Source: Paracoccaceae bacterium
Lineage (GTDB): Bacteria; Pseudomonadota; Alphaproteobacteria; Rhodobacterales; Rhodobacteraceae
Assembly: GCA_947461435.1 (NCBI GenBank)
Contig: CANHLE010000016.1
Span: 1 to 46,342 of the forward strand
DNA length: 46,342 nt
Direction: 5' to 3'
Shown here: positions 17,403-26,125 of the stretch, piece by piece
Numbering within the stretch: the stretch's first letter is position 1
Layout of the letters: each line of letters opens with the position of its first letter
Translations under genes and position numbers: made by a program
The notes under the pieces: generated by a model
The model's input: only the letters and a program-made list of their open reading frames with translations
Database searches by the model: none
What the model was told of the DNA's origin: nothing

Positions 17403-18670
17403 CAAGCGACCAATCTTTGCCGCATCGCTTCGAGGGTGGGCGCCGTTTCGACAGGTCCGTACAAAGCCAACGCAGCCCCTGCCCCGCACAGTTCCCTACC
17501 ATAGCGACGCACATCAGCCGTCGTCACGGCGTCAATCTTGGCAACCGCTTCGTCAATTCCGGGGACACGGCCATAAATCGCCACAAGCCTTGCAATTCGT
17601 TCGGCGCGACTCGATGGGCTTTCAAGCCCCATCAACATTCCGGCCTTGATCTGTGCCCGAGCCCGCGCAACCTCTGCCTCTGACATATCGTCAGCGGCTC
17701 TCTTCAACTCATCCACTGTCAAAGTCATGAGATCTGAAATCTCATCCGACGACGTGCCTGCGTAAATGGTGATCTGCCCTGCATCCTCATACGCGCCGGA
17801 TTGCGCAAATATGGAATAACATAGACCCCGTTCTTCACGTATCTTTTGGAACAAGCGCGACGACATGCCCCCACCCATTGCCATCGAATAAAGCTGCGCC
17901 GTATAAACATCTGCATGTCGGTAGCCGGGTGCATCAAAGGCCATCGCAAAGTGGACCTGTTCCAAATCCTTGATCTCGCGACGTTCGGTTCCCGAAAATA
18001 GCGCGGACTGAAACATTTTTTGCGGCTGTGCCTTCAACCCGCCAAAAATGGCCTCAGCTTGAGCGACAATGGCGTCGTGGTCTACACCGCCGGCGGCGGC
18101 AAGGATCATTTGTTCGGGCCCGTAATTTTCCGCGACAAAAGCCTTAAGGTCATTCGACTTAAAGGCCGAAACCTTTTCCGAAGGCCCCAAGATTGTGCGC
18201 CCAAAACTTTGATCTGGATAGGCTGCCTCTTGCAACCAATCGAAGATTATATCGTCAGGCGTGTCCAATGCTTGCCCGATTTCCTGCAAAATCACATGGC
18301 GTTCGGTTTCGATATCATCCTTGTTAAAGACTGGATTCAACACGATGTCGCCGATTACATCTAATGCCAGCGCCACATCGCCTTGCAAGACACGCGCATA
18401 ATAGGCCGTCATTTCGCGGCTGGTATAAGCGTTGATATAGCCCCCCACATCTTCGATTTCTTCCGCGATCTGCAAGGCACTGCGGCGCTTGGTGCCCTTG
18501 AACGCCATATGTTCCAGAAAATGCGCAATTCCGTTTTGCTCGGACCGCTCATGTCTGCCTCCTGCCATCACCCAAATGCCAGCGCTCGCCGATTGCAACC
18601 CGGGCATAAGCTCGGTCACGATGCGAAAGCCGTTCGGCAAGGTCGTCAGGCGGGGCAAAGGCACGGTCAT
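17402..18670 (-). CDS. M16 family zinc peptidase
   Basis: A 422-residue peptidase related to mitochondrial processing peptidase and PqqL. The inverted zinc motif HFLEH is at residues 50-54, and the downstream acidic ligand region lies in DDIETERHVILQEI. The C-terminal half carries the second M16 domain with GGGMSSRLFQKIREERGLCYS. There is no signal peptide. It overlaps the thrC stop by four bases (ATGA) and the GNAT start by one base. This thrC-M16-GNAT order is, to my knowledge, common in Rhodobacteraceae. Confidence 0.93.
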   Translation of the reverse strand: MTVPLPRLTTLPNGFRIVTELMPGLQSASAGIWVMAGGRHERSEQNGIAHFLEHMAFKGTKRRSALQIAEEIEDVGGYINAYTSREMTAYYARVLQGDVALALDVIGDIVLNPVFNKDDIETERHVILQEIGQALDTPDDIIFDWLQEAAYPDQSFGRTILGPSEKVSAFKSNDLKAFVAENYGPEQMILAAAGGVDHDAIVAQAEAIFGGLKAQPQKMFQSALFSGTERREIKDLEQVHFAMAFDAPGYRHADVYTAQLYSMAMGGGMSSRLFQKIREERGLCYSIFAQSGAYEDAGQITIYAGTSSDEISDLMTLTVDELKRAADDMSEAEVARARAQIKAGMLMGLESPSSRAERIARLVAIYGRVPGIDEAVAKIDAVTTADVRRYGRELCGAGAALALYGPVETAPTLEAMRQRLVA

Positions 18671-20055
18671 CGAGTGGCAATCCTTTCGCGGATCAGGGCT
18701 TGAATCGCTTTAAGATCATTTGGCATCCGTGTCACGCGCTCTGGTCTATCAAACAAGTCGGCGAGCCGGGGTGGCAAAGATGGCCTTGTGCCCATTGCCG
18801 CCTCGACCGCGTCAGGAAACTTGGCGGGATGGGCGGTTGCCAACGTAATCATTGGTGTGGTGCCCAGTTCTCCTTCGGCAACCTTTACACCGACTGCAGA
18901 ATGTGGGCACAGGATTTCGCCCGTCTGATCATAGGTGCGCGTGATTGTTGCGCTGGTCTCGCTTTCCGTGCAACTGCCCGAAGAGAAAGCCTCACGCAAG
19001 GCGCCTATCGCCCCTTGAGAAATGGAAAAACCGCCGCCTGACAATTCGGCCATCAATCCCGAAATGGCGGTTCCATCCCGCCCGTAAGCATCAAACAAGA
19101 CACGTTCAAAGTTTGATGACACTTGAATATCCATCGACGGACTGATTGATGGCATCACGCCATTGGTCCGATATTCCCCCAATGAAATAGCCCGATCCAA
19201 AATGTCATTTTGATTGGTTGCAATCACCAGCTTTTCAATCGGAAGTCCCATTTTACGGGCAATGTACCCAGCAAAAATGTCACCGAAATTTCCAGTTGGC
19301 ACTGTGAAGGATATCGGACGGTGCGGTGCACCCAAGCTGACGGCGCTACTGAAATAATACACAACCTGCGCCAGAACGCGTGCCCAATTGATTGAATTCA
19401 CGCCGGCCAAACGAACACCATCGCGAAAATCAAAGTCGTTGAACATCGCCTTAACATTGGCCTGCGCGTCGTCAAAATCGCCATCAATAGCCACGGCATG
19501 TACGTTTGGCTCGACGGGCGTTGTCATTTGTCTGCGCTGAACCTCAGAGACTCGGCCGTGTGGATACATGATGAAAACATCAACATTTGACAAACCCCGA
19601 AACGCTTCCATCGCGGCAGACCCGGTGTCACCAGATGTGGCACCGACGATCGTGATACGTTCGCCCGTTTTGGCCAAAGCTGCCTGCATCATTTGGCCGA
19701 TCAGCTGCATCGCAAAATCTTTAAACGCCAAAGTGGGGCCGTGGAACAGTTCCAGCAGAAAGTGGTTTTTCGCCAATTGAACCAAGGGTGCGCGCGCAGA
19801 ATGGTTGAAATGGGCATAGGCTTTTGCAATCAGGTCTTTGAACTCAGCTTCGGCAAAGAACCCTCCGATAAACGGCCACATGACCGCGAAGGCAGTTTCC
19901 TCATAGCTCTTTCCGGCCAATCCGGCGATCTGACTTTGGCTCATGACGGGCACTTCTTGTGGCACGTAAAGACCACCGTCCCGTGCCAACCCCGTCATCA
20001 TCGCTTCACCAAAGCTCAAACTTGGAGCCATGCCCCGAGTGGAGATATACCGCAT
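18667..20055 (-). CDS. thrC: Threonine synthase
   Basis: Converts O-phospho-L-homoserine to L-threonine with pyridoxal phosphate. The 462-residue product has the N-terminal MRYISTRG sequence typical of bacterial ThrC. The PLP lysine is Lys112 in HGPTLAFKDFAMQ. The phosphate-binding segment GATSGDTGSAA and FTVPTGNFGDIFAGY are also present. I use the ATG at 20055; the longer frame runs into SURF1. The stop overlaps the M16 protease start. It lies only 17 bases after SURF1, so it appears to ride on the oxidase transcript. Confidence 0.96.
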   Translation of the reverse strand: MRYISTRGMAPSLSFGEAMMTGLARDGGLYVPQEVPVMSQSQIAGLAGKSYEETAFAVMWPFIGGFFAEAEFKDLIAKAYAHFNHSARAPLVQLAKNHFLLELFHGPTLAFKDFAMQLIGQMMQAALAKTGERITIVGATSGDTGSAAMEAFRGLSNVDVFIMYPHGRVSEVQRRQMTTPVEPNVHAVAIDGDFDDAQANVKAMFNDFDFRDGVRLAGVNSINWARVLAQVVYYFSSAVSLGAPHRPISFTVPTGNFGDIFAGYIARKMGLPIEKLVIATNQNDILDRAISLGEYRTNGVMPSISPSMDIQVSSNFERVLFDAYGRDGTAISGLMAELSGGGFSISQGAIGALREAFSSGSCTESETSATITRTYDQTGEILCPHSAVGVKVAEGELGTTPMITLATAHPAKFPDAVEAAMGTRPSLPPRLADLFDRPERVTRMPNDLKAIQALIRERIATR

Positions 20056-20072
20056 TTTCCCGCCCTTATGCC

Positions 20073-20744
20073 TTATGCCGTCCGCCGTTTGATACGAAGT
20101 AACAGGTATCCCGTCATGGCGGCCCAAACAACCGCCAACAGGAACCATGTGATCGCATAGCCCCAATGGTCATTGGGTATAGAGGAGGTATCAACAGGCA
20201 TCGGCGAGATCGCGTCACCGGTAGGTTCACGCGCGACAATAAGTATTGCGTCGGTGTTCAACTTTGCGGCCATGGCCGGAACATCCCGGCCGAACCAGAG
20301 ACCAGACTTCTCGTCGGGCGGAGGGGTATAGGCATTGGAATCAACCGGCCAATGCAAGTTTCCAACGATATGGGCACCTTTTGCGGCGCGGGGCACTGCG
20401 CGCAGCGTTTCGTCCAGAAAGCCACGGTCAATCAAGATTCGTCGTCCATCAGAGGTCTCAAATGCCTCAATGATCTGCACACCAGGAGAAGCCCCTACCT
20501 GCCCGGCAAGCACTTCAACAAAGTCATTGGTAAAGGCGCCATCGACAAAAACAGGGCGATACTTGTCAGTTTTGGGATCAGGCAGTGCCATCAAGGGGAC
20601 CGGATCTGCACCGATCATCCCGTTGATCTGCGCAAGAAGGTCGTTTTTCCATTCCATTCGCTGCAATTGCCAGACGCCAAGACCAACCAGAACAGCACAG
20701 CCCACAATCCCCAAAAGGATCGGAAAAGTCATTTGGCGTAACAT
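20073..20744 (-). CDS. SURF1 family cytochrome oxidase assembly protein
   Basis: An inner-membrane assembly factor that helps insert heme a into subunit I of aa3-type oxidase. The 223-residue product has one membrane helix at each end (about residues 7-26 and 193-215), the standard SURF1 layout, with a periplasmic domain between. The family signatures GVWQLQRMEWK and DRGFLDETLR are visible. I start at the ATG at 20744. A hairpin lies between subunit III and this gene, so expression may be lower than that of the structural subunits. Confidence 0.93.
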   Translation of the reverse strand: MLRQMTFPILLGIVGCAVLVGLGVWQLQRMEWKNDLLAQINGMIGADPVPLMALPDPKTDKYRPVFVDGAFTNDFVEVLAGQVGASPGVQIIEAFETSDGRRILIDRGFLDETLRAVPRAAKGAHIVGNLHWPVDSNAYTPPPDEKSGLWFGRDVPAMAAKLNTDAILIVAREPTGDAISPMPVDTSSIPNDHWGYAITWFLLAVVWAAMTGYLLLRIKRRTA

Positions 20745-20766
20745 GCTGTGGCTCCGATAAATGAAC

Positions 20767-20790
20767 AACGCGGGCCGAACGGCCCGCGTT
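20767..20790 (-). terminator. Strong hairpin between ctaE and SURF1
   Basis: AACGCGGGCC (20767-20776) pairs perfectly with GGCCCGCGTT (20781-20790) around a four-base loop. In the direction of transcription it falls just after subunit III and before SURF1. The bases after it (GTTCATTT) give only a poor T-tract. It may be a partial terminator or a 3'-end stabiliser that separates the structural subunit from the assembly gene. Confidence 0.65.
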
Positions 20791-20809
20791 GATGTCGATG
20801 TTAACAGTT

Positions 20810-21610
20810 TTACTGTCCCCAGACGTAGACGGCAGCGAACAGAAACAGCCAAACCACATCCACAAAGTGCCAGTACCATGCCGCCGCTTCAAAGCCGACG
20901 TGCTGTTCGGGCGTGAAGTGCCCCTTGATCGCACGGATCAGGCAGACCGTCAGAAAGATTGAACCGATCAAGACGTGGAAACCATGGAAACCCGTGGCCA
21001 TGAAGAAAGATGCGCCGTAAATGTTGCCGGCAAAACCAAAGGCAGCGTGGCTGTATTCGTACGCTTGGAAGAACGTGAAAAGGGCGCCAAGAACAACGGA
21101 TATGATCAGGCCATTGACCAGATCCTTACGGTTGTTTTCATGCACCAACGCGTGGTGAGCCCAAGTAGCCGCACAGCCCGACAACAGCAGGATAAGCGTG
21201 TTGATCAGGGGCAAGTGCCAAGGATCAAATGTTTCAATTCCGGCTGGCGGCCAAATTCCATCAACCGCCGGGGAAAGTGGTCCCATCGGGTAAAGTGCAT
21301 GTTTGAAGAACGTCCAAAACCACGCGGCAAAGAACATCACTTCAGACATGATAAACATGATGAAGCCATATCTCAGCCCAATCCGGACAACAGGCGTATG
21401 GTCGCCCGTCTGGCCTTCGTGGACCACTTCGCTCCACCAGGCAAACATGGTGTACAAAACGCCTACCAGCCCGATCAGACCCATCCAGGGGCCCGATCCG
21501 TGCATCCAAAGCACTGCGCCAAACAACATGATAAAGGCACTGACCGCTCCGAAAAGGGGCCAAATTGACGGCGGCAGGATGTGGTAGTCGTGGTTCTTGG
21601 CGTGGGCCAT
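20810..21610 (-). CDS. ctaE: Cytochrome c oxidase subunit III
   Basis: Seven-helix core subunit of the aa3-type terminal oxidase in the inner membrane. The 266-residue length is standard. Typical segments are [29 protein letters not shown] with the conserved Glu, and [15 protein letters not shown], and it ends with [21 protein letters not shown]. It follows ctaG after 25 bases. Subunit I (ctaD) is not in this window, as is common in Rhodobacteraceae. Confidence 0.97.
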   Translation of the reverse strand: MAHAKNHDYHILPPSIWPLFGAVSAFIMLFGAVLWMHGSGPWMGLIGLVGVLYTMFAWWSEVVHEGQTGDHTPVVRIGLRYGFIMFIMSEVMFFAAWFWTFFKHALYPMGPLSPAVDGIWPPAGIETFDPWHLPLINTLILLLSGCAATWAHHALVHENNRKDLVNGLIISVVLGALFTFFQAYEYSHAAFGFAGNIYGASFFMATGFHGFHVLIGSIFLTVCLIRAIKGHFTPEQHVGFEAAAWYWHFVDVVWLFLFAAVYVWGQ

Positions 21611-21635
21611 GGTCGGTTCCCTCGTTCTGTTTTCT

Positions 21636-22205
21636 TTAGTTTATCGCAGGCTGCGCGGGGGCTTCAAGGGATGCTTGTGCCTCGGGCAACGGGATTTCGA
21701 AGAATGTATAGGACAACGTGATCTCAGCGATCTGATTTGCCTCGGGGTCGGCCATGATCGATGGATCAACAAAGAAGGATACCGGCATCAAGACGCGCTC
21801 GCCCGGCTGTAGGACTTGTTCGGTAAAGCAGAAACATTCGATCTTTGTGAAGTATCCGCCAGCTTGATCCGGAGCGACATTGTAAGCCGCTTGACCTGCG
21901 ATCACACGATCGGTCGGGTTATAAGCCTCGTAAAAGGCCATCGCGTTTTCACCGATATGAATGGTGATTTCTGTCTGCGCCGGCTTGAACTGCCACGAGA
22001 GCTTTGGTTCCTTGGACGCGTCAAAAAGAATTCTGATCGTCCGATCCAGGACTTCGGTCGAGGCTTGCTCGGCAACTCCTGTGGTTCCTCCAAATCCCGT
22101 GACCTGGCAAAACCATGAGTAAAAGGGCACGGCTGCGAAAGACAATGATACCATCGTCGCGGCAACGCCGGCCAACATCAAGCCAGTTTTGGACTGAGGA
22201 TTCAC
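21636..22205 (-). CDS. ctaG: Cytochrome c oxidase assembly protein CtaG/Cox11
   Basis: Copper chaperone needed to build the CuB centre of subunit I. The 189-residue product has a single N-terminal membrane helix (about residues 9-31) and a periplasmic domain with the copper motif IECFCFTEQ and [10 protein letters not shown]. The start is GTG at 22205 and overlaps the TGA of the small upstream gene as GTGA, so translation is coupled. It sits between the heme O synthase region and subunit III, the usual place. Confidence 0.95.
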   Translation of the reverse strand: MNPQSKTGLMLAGVAATMVSLSFAAVPFYSWFCQVTGFGGTTGVAEQASTEVLDRTIRILFDASKEPKLSWQFKPAQTEITIHIGENAMAFYEAYNPTDRVIAGQAAYNVAPDQAGGYFTKIECFCFTEQVLQPGERVLMPVSFFVDPSIMADPEANQIAEITLSYTFFEIPLPEAQASLEAPAQPAIN

Positions 22206-22384
22206 GTTCCGGACTCCAGTTGCACGGCAGGCTTGCCGTCGTCCTTGTGCATCACATCGCCTTGGGTAACCTTAACGACGGTCAGCGCAAATACGAGTGC
22301 CACAAAGGCGGCCAAAACCAAACCAAGCCCAAGATTACGGGAGAATCTCTTTTGGTGCATTTCGTGCGGTGGTCGAAACGTCAT
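22202..22384 (-). CDS. Small membrane protein of the oxidase operon (CoxF-like)
   Basis: A 60-residue protein with a basic N-terminus (HQKRFSRNLG), one hydrophobic helix (about residues 17-38) and a short polar tail. It starts one base after the ctaB stop, and its TGA overlaps the ctaG GTG, so it is embedded in the operon. A small ORF is known between ctaB and ctaG in other alphaproteobacteria and is sometimes named CoxF. That assignment is by position and size rather than by motif. A role in oxidase assembly is inference. Confidence 0.75.
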   Translation of the reverse strand: MTFRPPHEMHQKRFSRNLGLGLVLAAFVALVFALTVVKVTQGDVMHKDDGKPAVQLESGT

Positions 22385-22385
22385 C

Positions 22386-23318
22386 TTACCAGCCCCCAAG
22401 TCCAAATGATTTCAGTGCAGCTTCCAGCAGAAAAGCACCAAAGAGGACAAACAGATACAACAGGGAAAAACGGAAGAACGCCTTTTCAGTTTTGTACTTG
22501 TCGGCTTCGGCCATCACTTCGTCGCGGTGCCAAATGTGCCAAGCGCCCAAGAGGAATTTAATGTTCAGGATGACAGCAACGACCATGTAAGTCGGGCCAC
22601 CAATTGTGGTAAAGCCTGCGCCGATAGCAAAGGGAGCCAAGGCAACAGTGTACCACCAGATATGAGCGCGCGTTGCCTTTCGGCCATGGGTTTCTGTCAG
22701 CATCGGCACACCGGCATCGGCATAGTCAGATTTCATGAACAACGCGAGTGCCCAGAAATGAGGCGGCGTCCACATGAACACAAGCATGAACATCAAGATC
22801 GCTTCTATACCAACATGACCCGTCGCCGCGGCCCAACCAATCATTGGAGGAAACGCGCCTGCTGCGCCGCCGATCACGATGTTCTGCGGGGTGATCCTCT
22901 TGAGCCAAACGGAATAGATCACAACGTAAAAGAAAATCGTCACAGCCAGAAGGGCACCGGACAGGACATTCGTAGCCAAGCCAAGCATAACAACTGAGAT
23001 CCCGGACAGAGCAATACCCAGCCCTAAAGCCTCCCCTTCCGTCACGCGACCCGATGGGATCGGGCGACTGGAGGTCCGGCGCATCTTGGCATCGATGTCA
23101 GCATCCCACCACATATTCAAGGCACCAGATGCACCGCCACCCAATGCGATGAACAAGATTGCGGAAAAAGCCACCACAGGATGCAGACCCGTTGGCGCAA
23201 CCAGCAGCCCGACCATTGCTGTGAAAACCACCAACGACATGACACGCGGCTTTAGAAGTTCAACGAAATCGCCGAACTGCGGCTCATGAGTGCCGTCAAG
23301 AAGATTGGTATCAGCCAT
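22386..23318 (-). CDS. ctaB: Protoheme IX farnesyltransferase (heme O synthase)
   Basis: Adds a farnesyl group to heme b to form heme o, the precursor of heme a. The 310-residue product is a UbiA-type prenyltransferase with about nine membrane helices. The Asp-rich prenyl diphosphate motif is visible as NMWWDADIDAKMRRTSSRP (about residues 68-86). A second conserved stretch, MLTETHGRKATRAHIWW, lies near the middle. It lies 76 bases downstream of subunit II with a hairpin between them and is followed at one base by the small CoxF-like gene. Confidence 0.96.
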   Translation of the reverse strand: MADTNLLDGTHEPQFGDFVELLKPRVMSLVVFTAMVGLLVAPTGLHPVVAFSAILFIALGGGASGALNMWWDADIDAKMRRTSSRPIPSGRVTEGEALGLGIALSGISVVMLGLATNVLSGALLAVTIFFYVVIYSVWLKRITPQNIVIGGAAGAFPPMIGWAAATGHVGIEAILMFMLVFMWTPPHFWALALFMKSDYADAGVPMLTETHGRKATRAHIWWYTVALAPFAIGAGFTTIGGPTYMVVAVILNIKFLLGAWHIWHRDEVMAEADKYKTEKAFFRFSLLYLFVLFGAFLLEAALKSFGLGGW

Positions 23319-23345
23319 GTCCGGTAATCCGCCCGAAAGGTGAAA

Positions 23346-23370
23346 CGTGGGCCGTCAGTTGTGGCCCACG
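23346..23370 (-). terminator. Hairpin between ctaC and ctaB
   Basis: CGTGGGCC (23346-23353) pairs perfectly with GGCCCACG (23363-23370) around a nine-base loop. On the coding strand it follows the subunit II stop and precedes TTTCACC, then the ctaB start. As with the hairpin after ctaE, it may reduce readthrough from an abundant subunit into an assembly gene. Confidence 0.6.
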
Positions 23371-23394
23371 CCTGTTATACACAGTCCCGAAAGT

Positions 23395-24273
23395 TCAGTT
23401 GGAAGCCAACGTGACGTTGCCTGCCTTGGCGTCCAAAAGCCATTTGGCATAGGCTTCCTCTGACACCACCTTCACAGTTATCGGCATGTAAGCATGCATT
23501 TGGCCACAAAGCTCGGAACATTGGCCAAAGTAGATGCCCTCTTTCTCGGCCTTGAACCAAGTCTGGGCGATGCGGCCAGGAACAGCATCCTGCATCGCGC
23601 CGAAGGCCGGAATCTTCCACGAGTGAATAACGTCGTTCGCGGTGACCTGCATCAAGATGACTTTTCCAACCGGAATAACAATCGCGGTATCGGTGGCCAA
23701 AAGGAAATCTTCTTTCGCATAACCTGCGTCAACCAACTGCTTTTCCACGTCCGGCGTCATCATGTTTGCACCACCTGTCGCAGGAGATCCAATCATGTAG
23801 CTGTCAAACGCAACGTCCTGATCGACATACTCGTAAGACCAGTACCATTGGTTTCCAGTCGCCTTGATCACGACATCTGCCTGAACCTTGCTGAAATCTT
23901 GCTGCTTGAACAGTTCCGGCAATGAAAAAGAGCCGATGAAGATCAGGATGACAACGGGGATCAATGTCCATGCAATTTCTAGCGGCGTGTTGTGCGAAAA
24001 CTTCGCAGGAACTGGATTCGACTTTGAGTTAAACTTCACAACAACAATCAGAAGAAGGGCTGTGACGAACACAGTAATTGCGGTGATTATGTACAAAAGC
24101 ATGTGGTCCAGCCCCTGAAGGCCAACCGCCAACTCGGTCGACGCCGGTTGAAAGCCGATCCCCCTAGGAATAGGGTGACCAATCACTTCCAACGACTGCG
24201 CTGAAGCCATACCGGACAAAAGCGACGCCGCCAATCCAGCACACATACCGTAGACTTTGCTCGTAAGACGCAT
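23395..24273 (-). CDS. ctaC: Cytochrome c oxidase subunit II
   Basis: Receives electrons from cytochrome c through the binuclear CuA centre. The 292-residue product has a signal peptide (cleavage near ASA-QS, residues 24-26), two membrane helices (about 56-82 and 97-118) and a periplasmic cupredoxin domain. CuA ligands are in [15 protein letters not shown], with the other His in [12 protein letters not shown]. The aromatic electron-entry region [12 protein letters not shown] is present. It is the first gene of the oxidase run and diverges from tldD with 182 bases between starts, which should hold its promoter. Confidence 0.97.
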   Translation of the reverse strand: MRLTSKVYGMCAGLAASLLSGMASAQSLEVIGHPIPRGIGFQPASTELAVGLQGLDHMLLYIITAITVFVTALLLIVVVKFNSKSNPVPAKFSHNTPLEIAWTLIPVVILIFIGSFSLPELFKQQDFSKVQADVVIKATGNQWYWSYEYVDQDVAFDSYMIGSPATGGANMMTPDVEKQLVDAGYAKEDFLLATDTAIVIPVGKVILMQVTANDVIHSWKIPAFGAMQDAVPGRIAQTWFKAEKEGIYFGQCSELCGQMHAYMPITVKVVSEEAYAKWLLDAKAGNVTLASN

Positions 24274-24455
24274 GTTTTATTCCCGTGTTTAAGCAGCTTT
24301 TTCTCTGCCTTGCCCTGAGCTGTGAAAAACAGGTCAGAATCCCGTTGTCTCTTGGGCCCCTGAAACCATATTAGACGCGTCACGACAAGCGAAACCGTTG
24401 CGGCATAGGGTCGCCGTTTGACCTAAACCAATGTCCTTTTAAGGGAATTACCTTC

Positions 24456-25877
24456 ATGACCGATGCCCCTTTCCGCCCCTTCGACACCCATATCGACGAA
24501 ACTGCGGCCCTATCGGTGCTGCGGGCAGCAACGGCAGGTGCAGAGGACGGTGAACTGTTCCTTGAACGCCGCAGATCCGAATCCATCGTTCTGGATGACG
24601 GTCGCATTCGTAATGCCAGCTATGACGCTTCCGAGGGATTTGGCCTTCGCGCCGTCAAGGGCGAAGTTGCTGGCTACGCCCATGCGACGGAAATCTCAGA
24701 ATCCGCCATGAAGCGGGCCGCCGAAACCACGCTACTTGCCGTGGGTGACGGGGGTGGAACAATGGCCTCCCCGCCGCGAGGGACGAACCAAAAGCTTTAT
24801 GGCGACCAAGATCCGATGGCAGACGCTGTTTTCTCGGTGAAAATAGATTTGCTTCGGGAACTGGACGCTTATGCCCGCGCGCTAGACCCGCGCGTTGTCC
24901 AAGTCTCGGCAACGATAAATGCTGGGCTTCAAGAGATCGAAATTTTGCGCCCAGAGGGTCTGCGGTTTTCCGATGTTCGCCCGATGGCGCGGATGAACGT
25001 CTCTGTAATTGTTGAACAAAATGGCCGTCGCGAACAAGGTGGCACCGGTGGAGGCGGTCGCTTTGGGCTCGCTCGGCTGATGGACAGGGATCATTGGCAG
25101 CCTATGCTTCACGAGGCACTTAGAATTGCCTTGGTTAACTTGGAAGCGGTTCCAGCACCGGCCGGCGTGATGGATGTGGTCCTTGGGCCGGGATGGCCGG
25201 GAATCTTGTTACACGAGGCGATCGGCCATGGCTTGGAAGGAGATTTCAATAGAAAAAAAACCAGCGCCTTTGCTGGCCTTCTGGGCAAGCGTATTGCAGC
25301 GCCTGGCGTATCGGTTCTTGACGACGGGACGATCCCGGATCGGCGCGGTTCCATTTCTGTCGACGACGAGGGGACGGCCTCACAAAAAAATCTGCTGATC
25401 GATGATGGGATTTTGGTGGCCTACATGCAAGATCGCCAGAATGCGCGATTGATGGGTGTCGCGCCGACAGGAAACGGACGCCGCGAAAGTTTCGCCCATA
25501 TTCCGATACCGCGCATGACCAACACATACATGCTTGGGGGAAAAGATGACCCTGCCGATATTCTAGCCAGCCTGAAGGATGGCATCTATGCCGTCGGCTT
25601 TGGCGGCGGCCAAGTTGATATTACAAACGGCAAGTTTGTTTTTTCCTGCACCGAGGCCTACCGAGTTAGAAATGGTGTGGTTGGCGAAGCGGTCAAAGGC
25701 GCGACATTGATCGGCGACGGCGCAACCTCCCTCAAACAGATCCGGGCCATTGGAAACGACATGGCTCTTGACCCCGGGATTGGATCATGTGGAAAGGCAG
25801 GACAGTGGGTTCCCGTCGGTGTTGGACAGCCAACCCTTTTGATTGGCGGACTGACGGTGGGCGGATCAAAAGCCTGA
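24456..25877 (+). CDS. tldD: Metalloprotease TldD
   Basis: Subunit of the TldD/TldE (PmbA) heterodimeric zinc protease, which degrades unfolded peptides and processes some peptide antibiotics. The 473-residue product has the family metal motif HEAIGH at residues 253-258 (LLHEAIGHGLEGDFN), and SFAHIPIPRMTNTYM and GGQVDITNGKFVFSC further on. The partner pmbA is not in this window, which is usual because the genes are often unlinked. The start has AAGGGAATTACC upstream. Confidence 0.95.
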   Translation: MTDAPFRPFDTHIDETAALSVLRAATAGAEDGELFLERRRSESIVLDDGRIRNASYDASEGFGLRAVKGEVAGYAHATEISESAMKRAAETTLLAVGDGGGTMASPPRGTNQKLYGDQDPMADAVFSVKIDLLRELDAYARALDPRVVQVSATINAGLQEIEILRPEGLRFSDVRPMARMNVSVIVEQNGRREQGGTGGGGRFGLARLMDRDHWQPMLHEALRIALVNLEAVPAPAGVMDVVLGPGWPGILLHEAIGHGLEGDFNRKKTSAFAGLLGKRIAAPGVSVLDDGTIPDRRGSISVDDEGTASQKNLLIDDGILVAYMQDRQNARLMGVAPTGNGRRESFAHIPIPRMTNTYMLGGKDDPADILASLKDGIYAVGFGGGQVDITNGKFVFSCTEAYRVRNGVVGEAVKGATLIGDGATSLKQIRAIGNDMALDPGIGSCGKAGQWVPVGVGQPTLLIGGLTVGGSKA

Positions 25878-25919
25878 TCATCGCGCTCCGCCGTTTTTTG
25901 CCGCGAGGGTCCCATTCAC

Positions 25920-25945
25920 TTCATGTCGACGTGAACGATTTTTTC
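25920..25945 (+). terminator. Putative intrinsic terminator after tldD
   Basis: TTCATG-TCGA-CGTGAA, with one G-T wobble, forms a six-pair stem from 25920 to 25935 and is followed by CGATTTTTT. It lies 43 bases after the tldD stop, between the convergent tldD and tex genes. The stem is weak but the T-tract is good. The rest of the 248-base gap to tex shows no gene. Confidence 0.5.
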
Positions 25946-26125
25946 AGAAGGAAAAAGGGGCTTTTGCTCTCGCGCAACGGAAAATGGTTTTGATCTGCTT
26001 GGTCCGGTCTGCAGGGCCGCGCAGATCGCCCATCAGGTAACAGGCACAGGTACCAAAGCGACAGTCTGGCTGGGCGACAAATGCGTTTGGGCAGTTAAGG
26101 TCTATTGGCCGGTCAGGGAAAGCCT

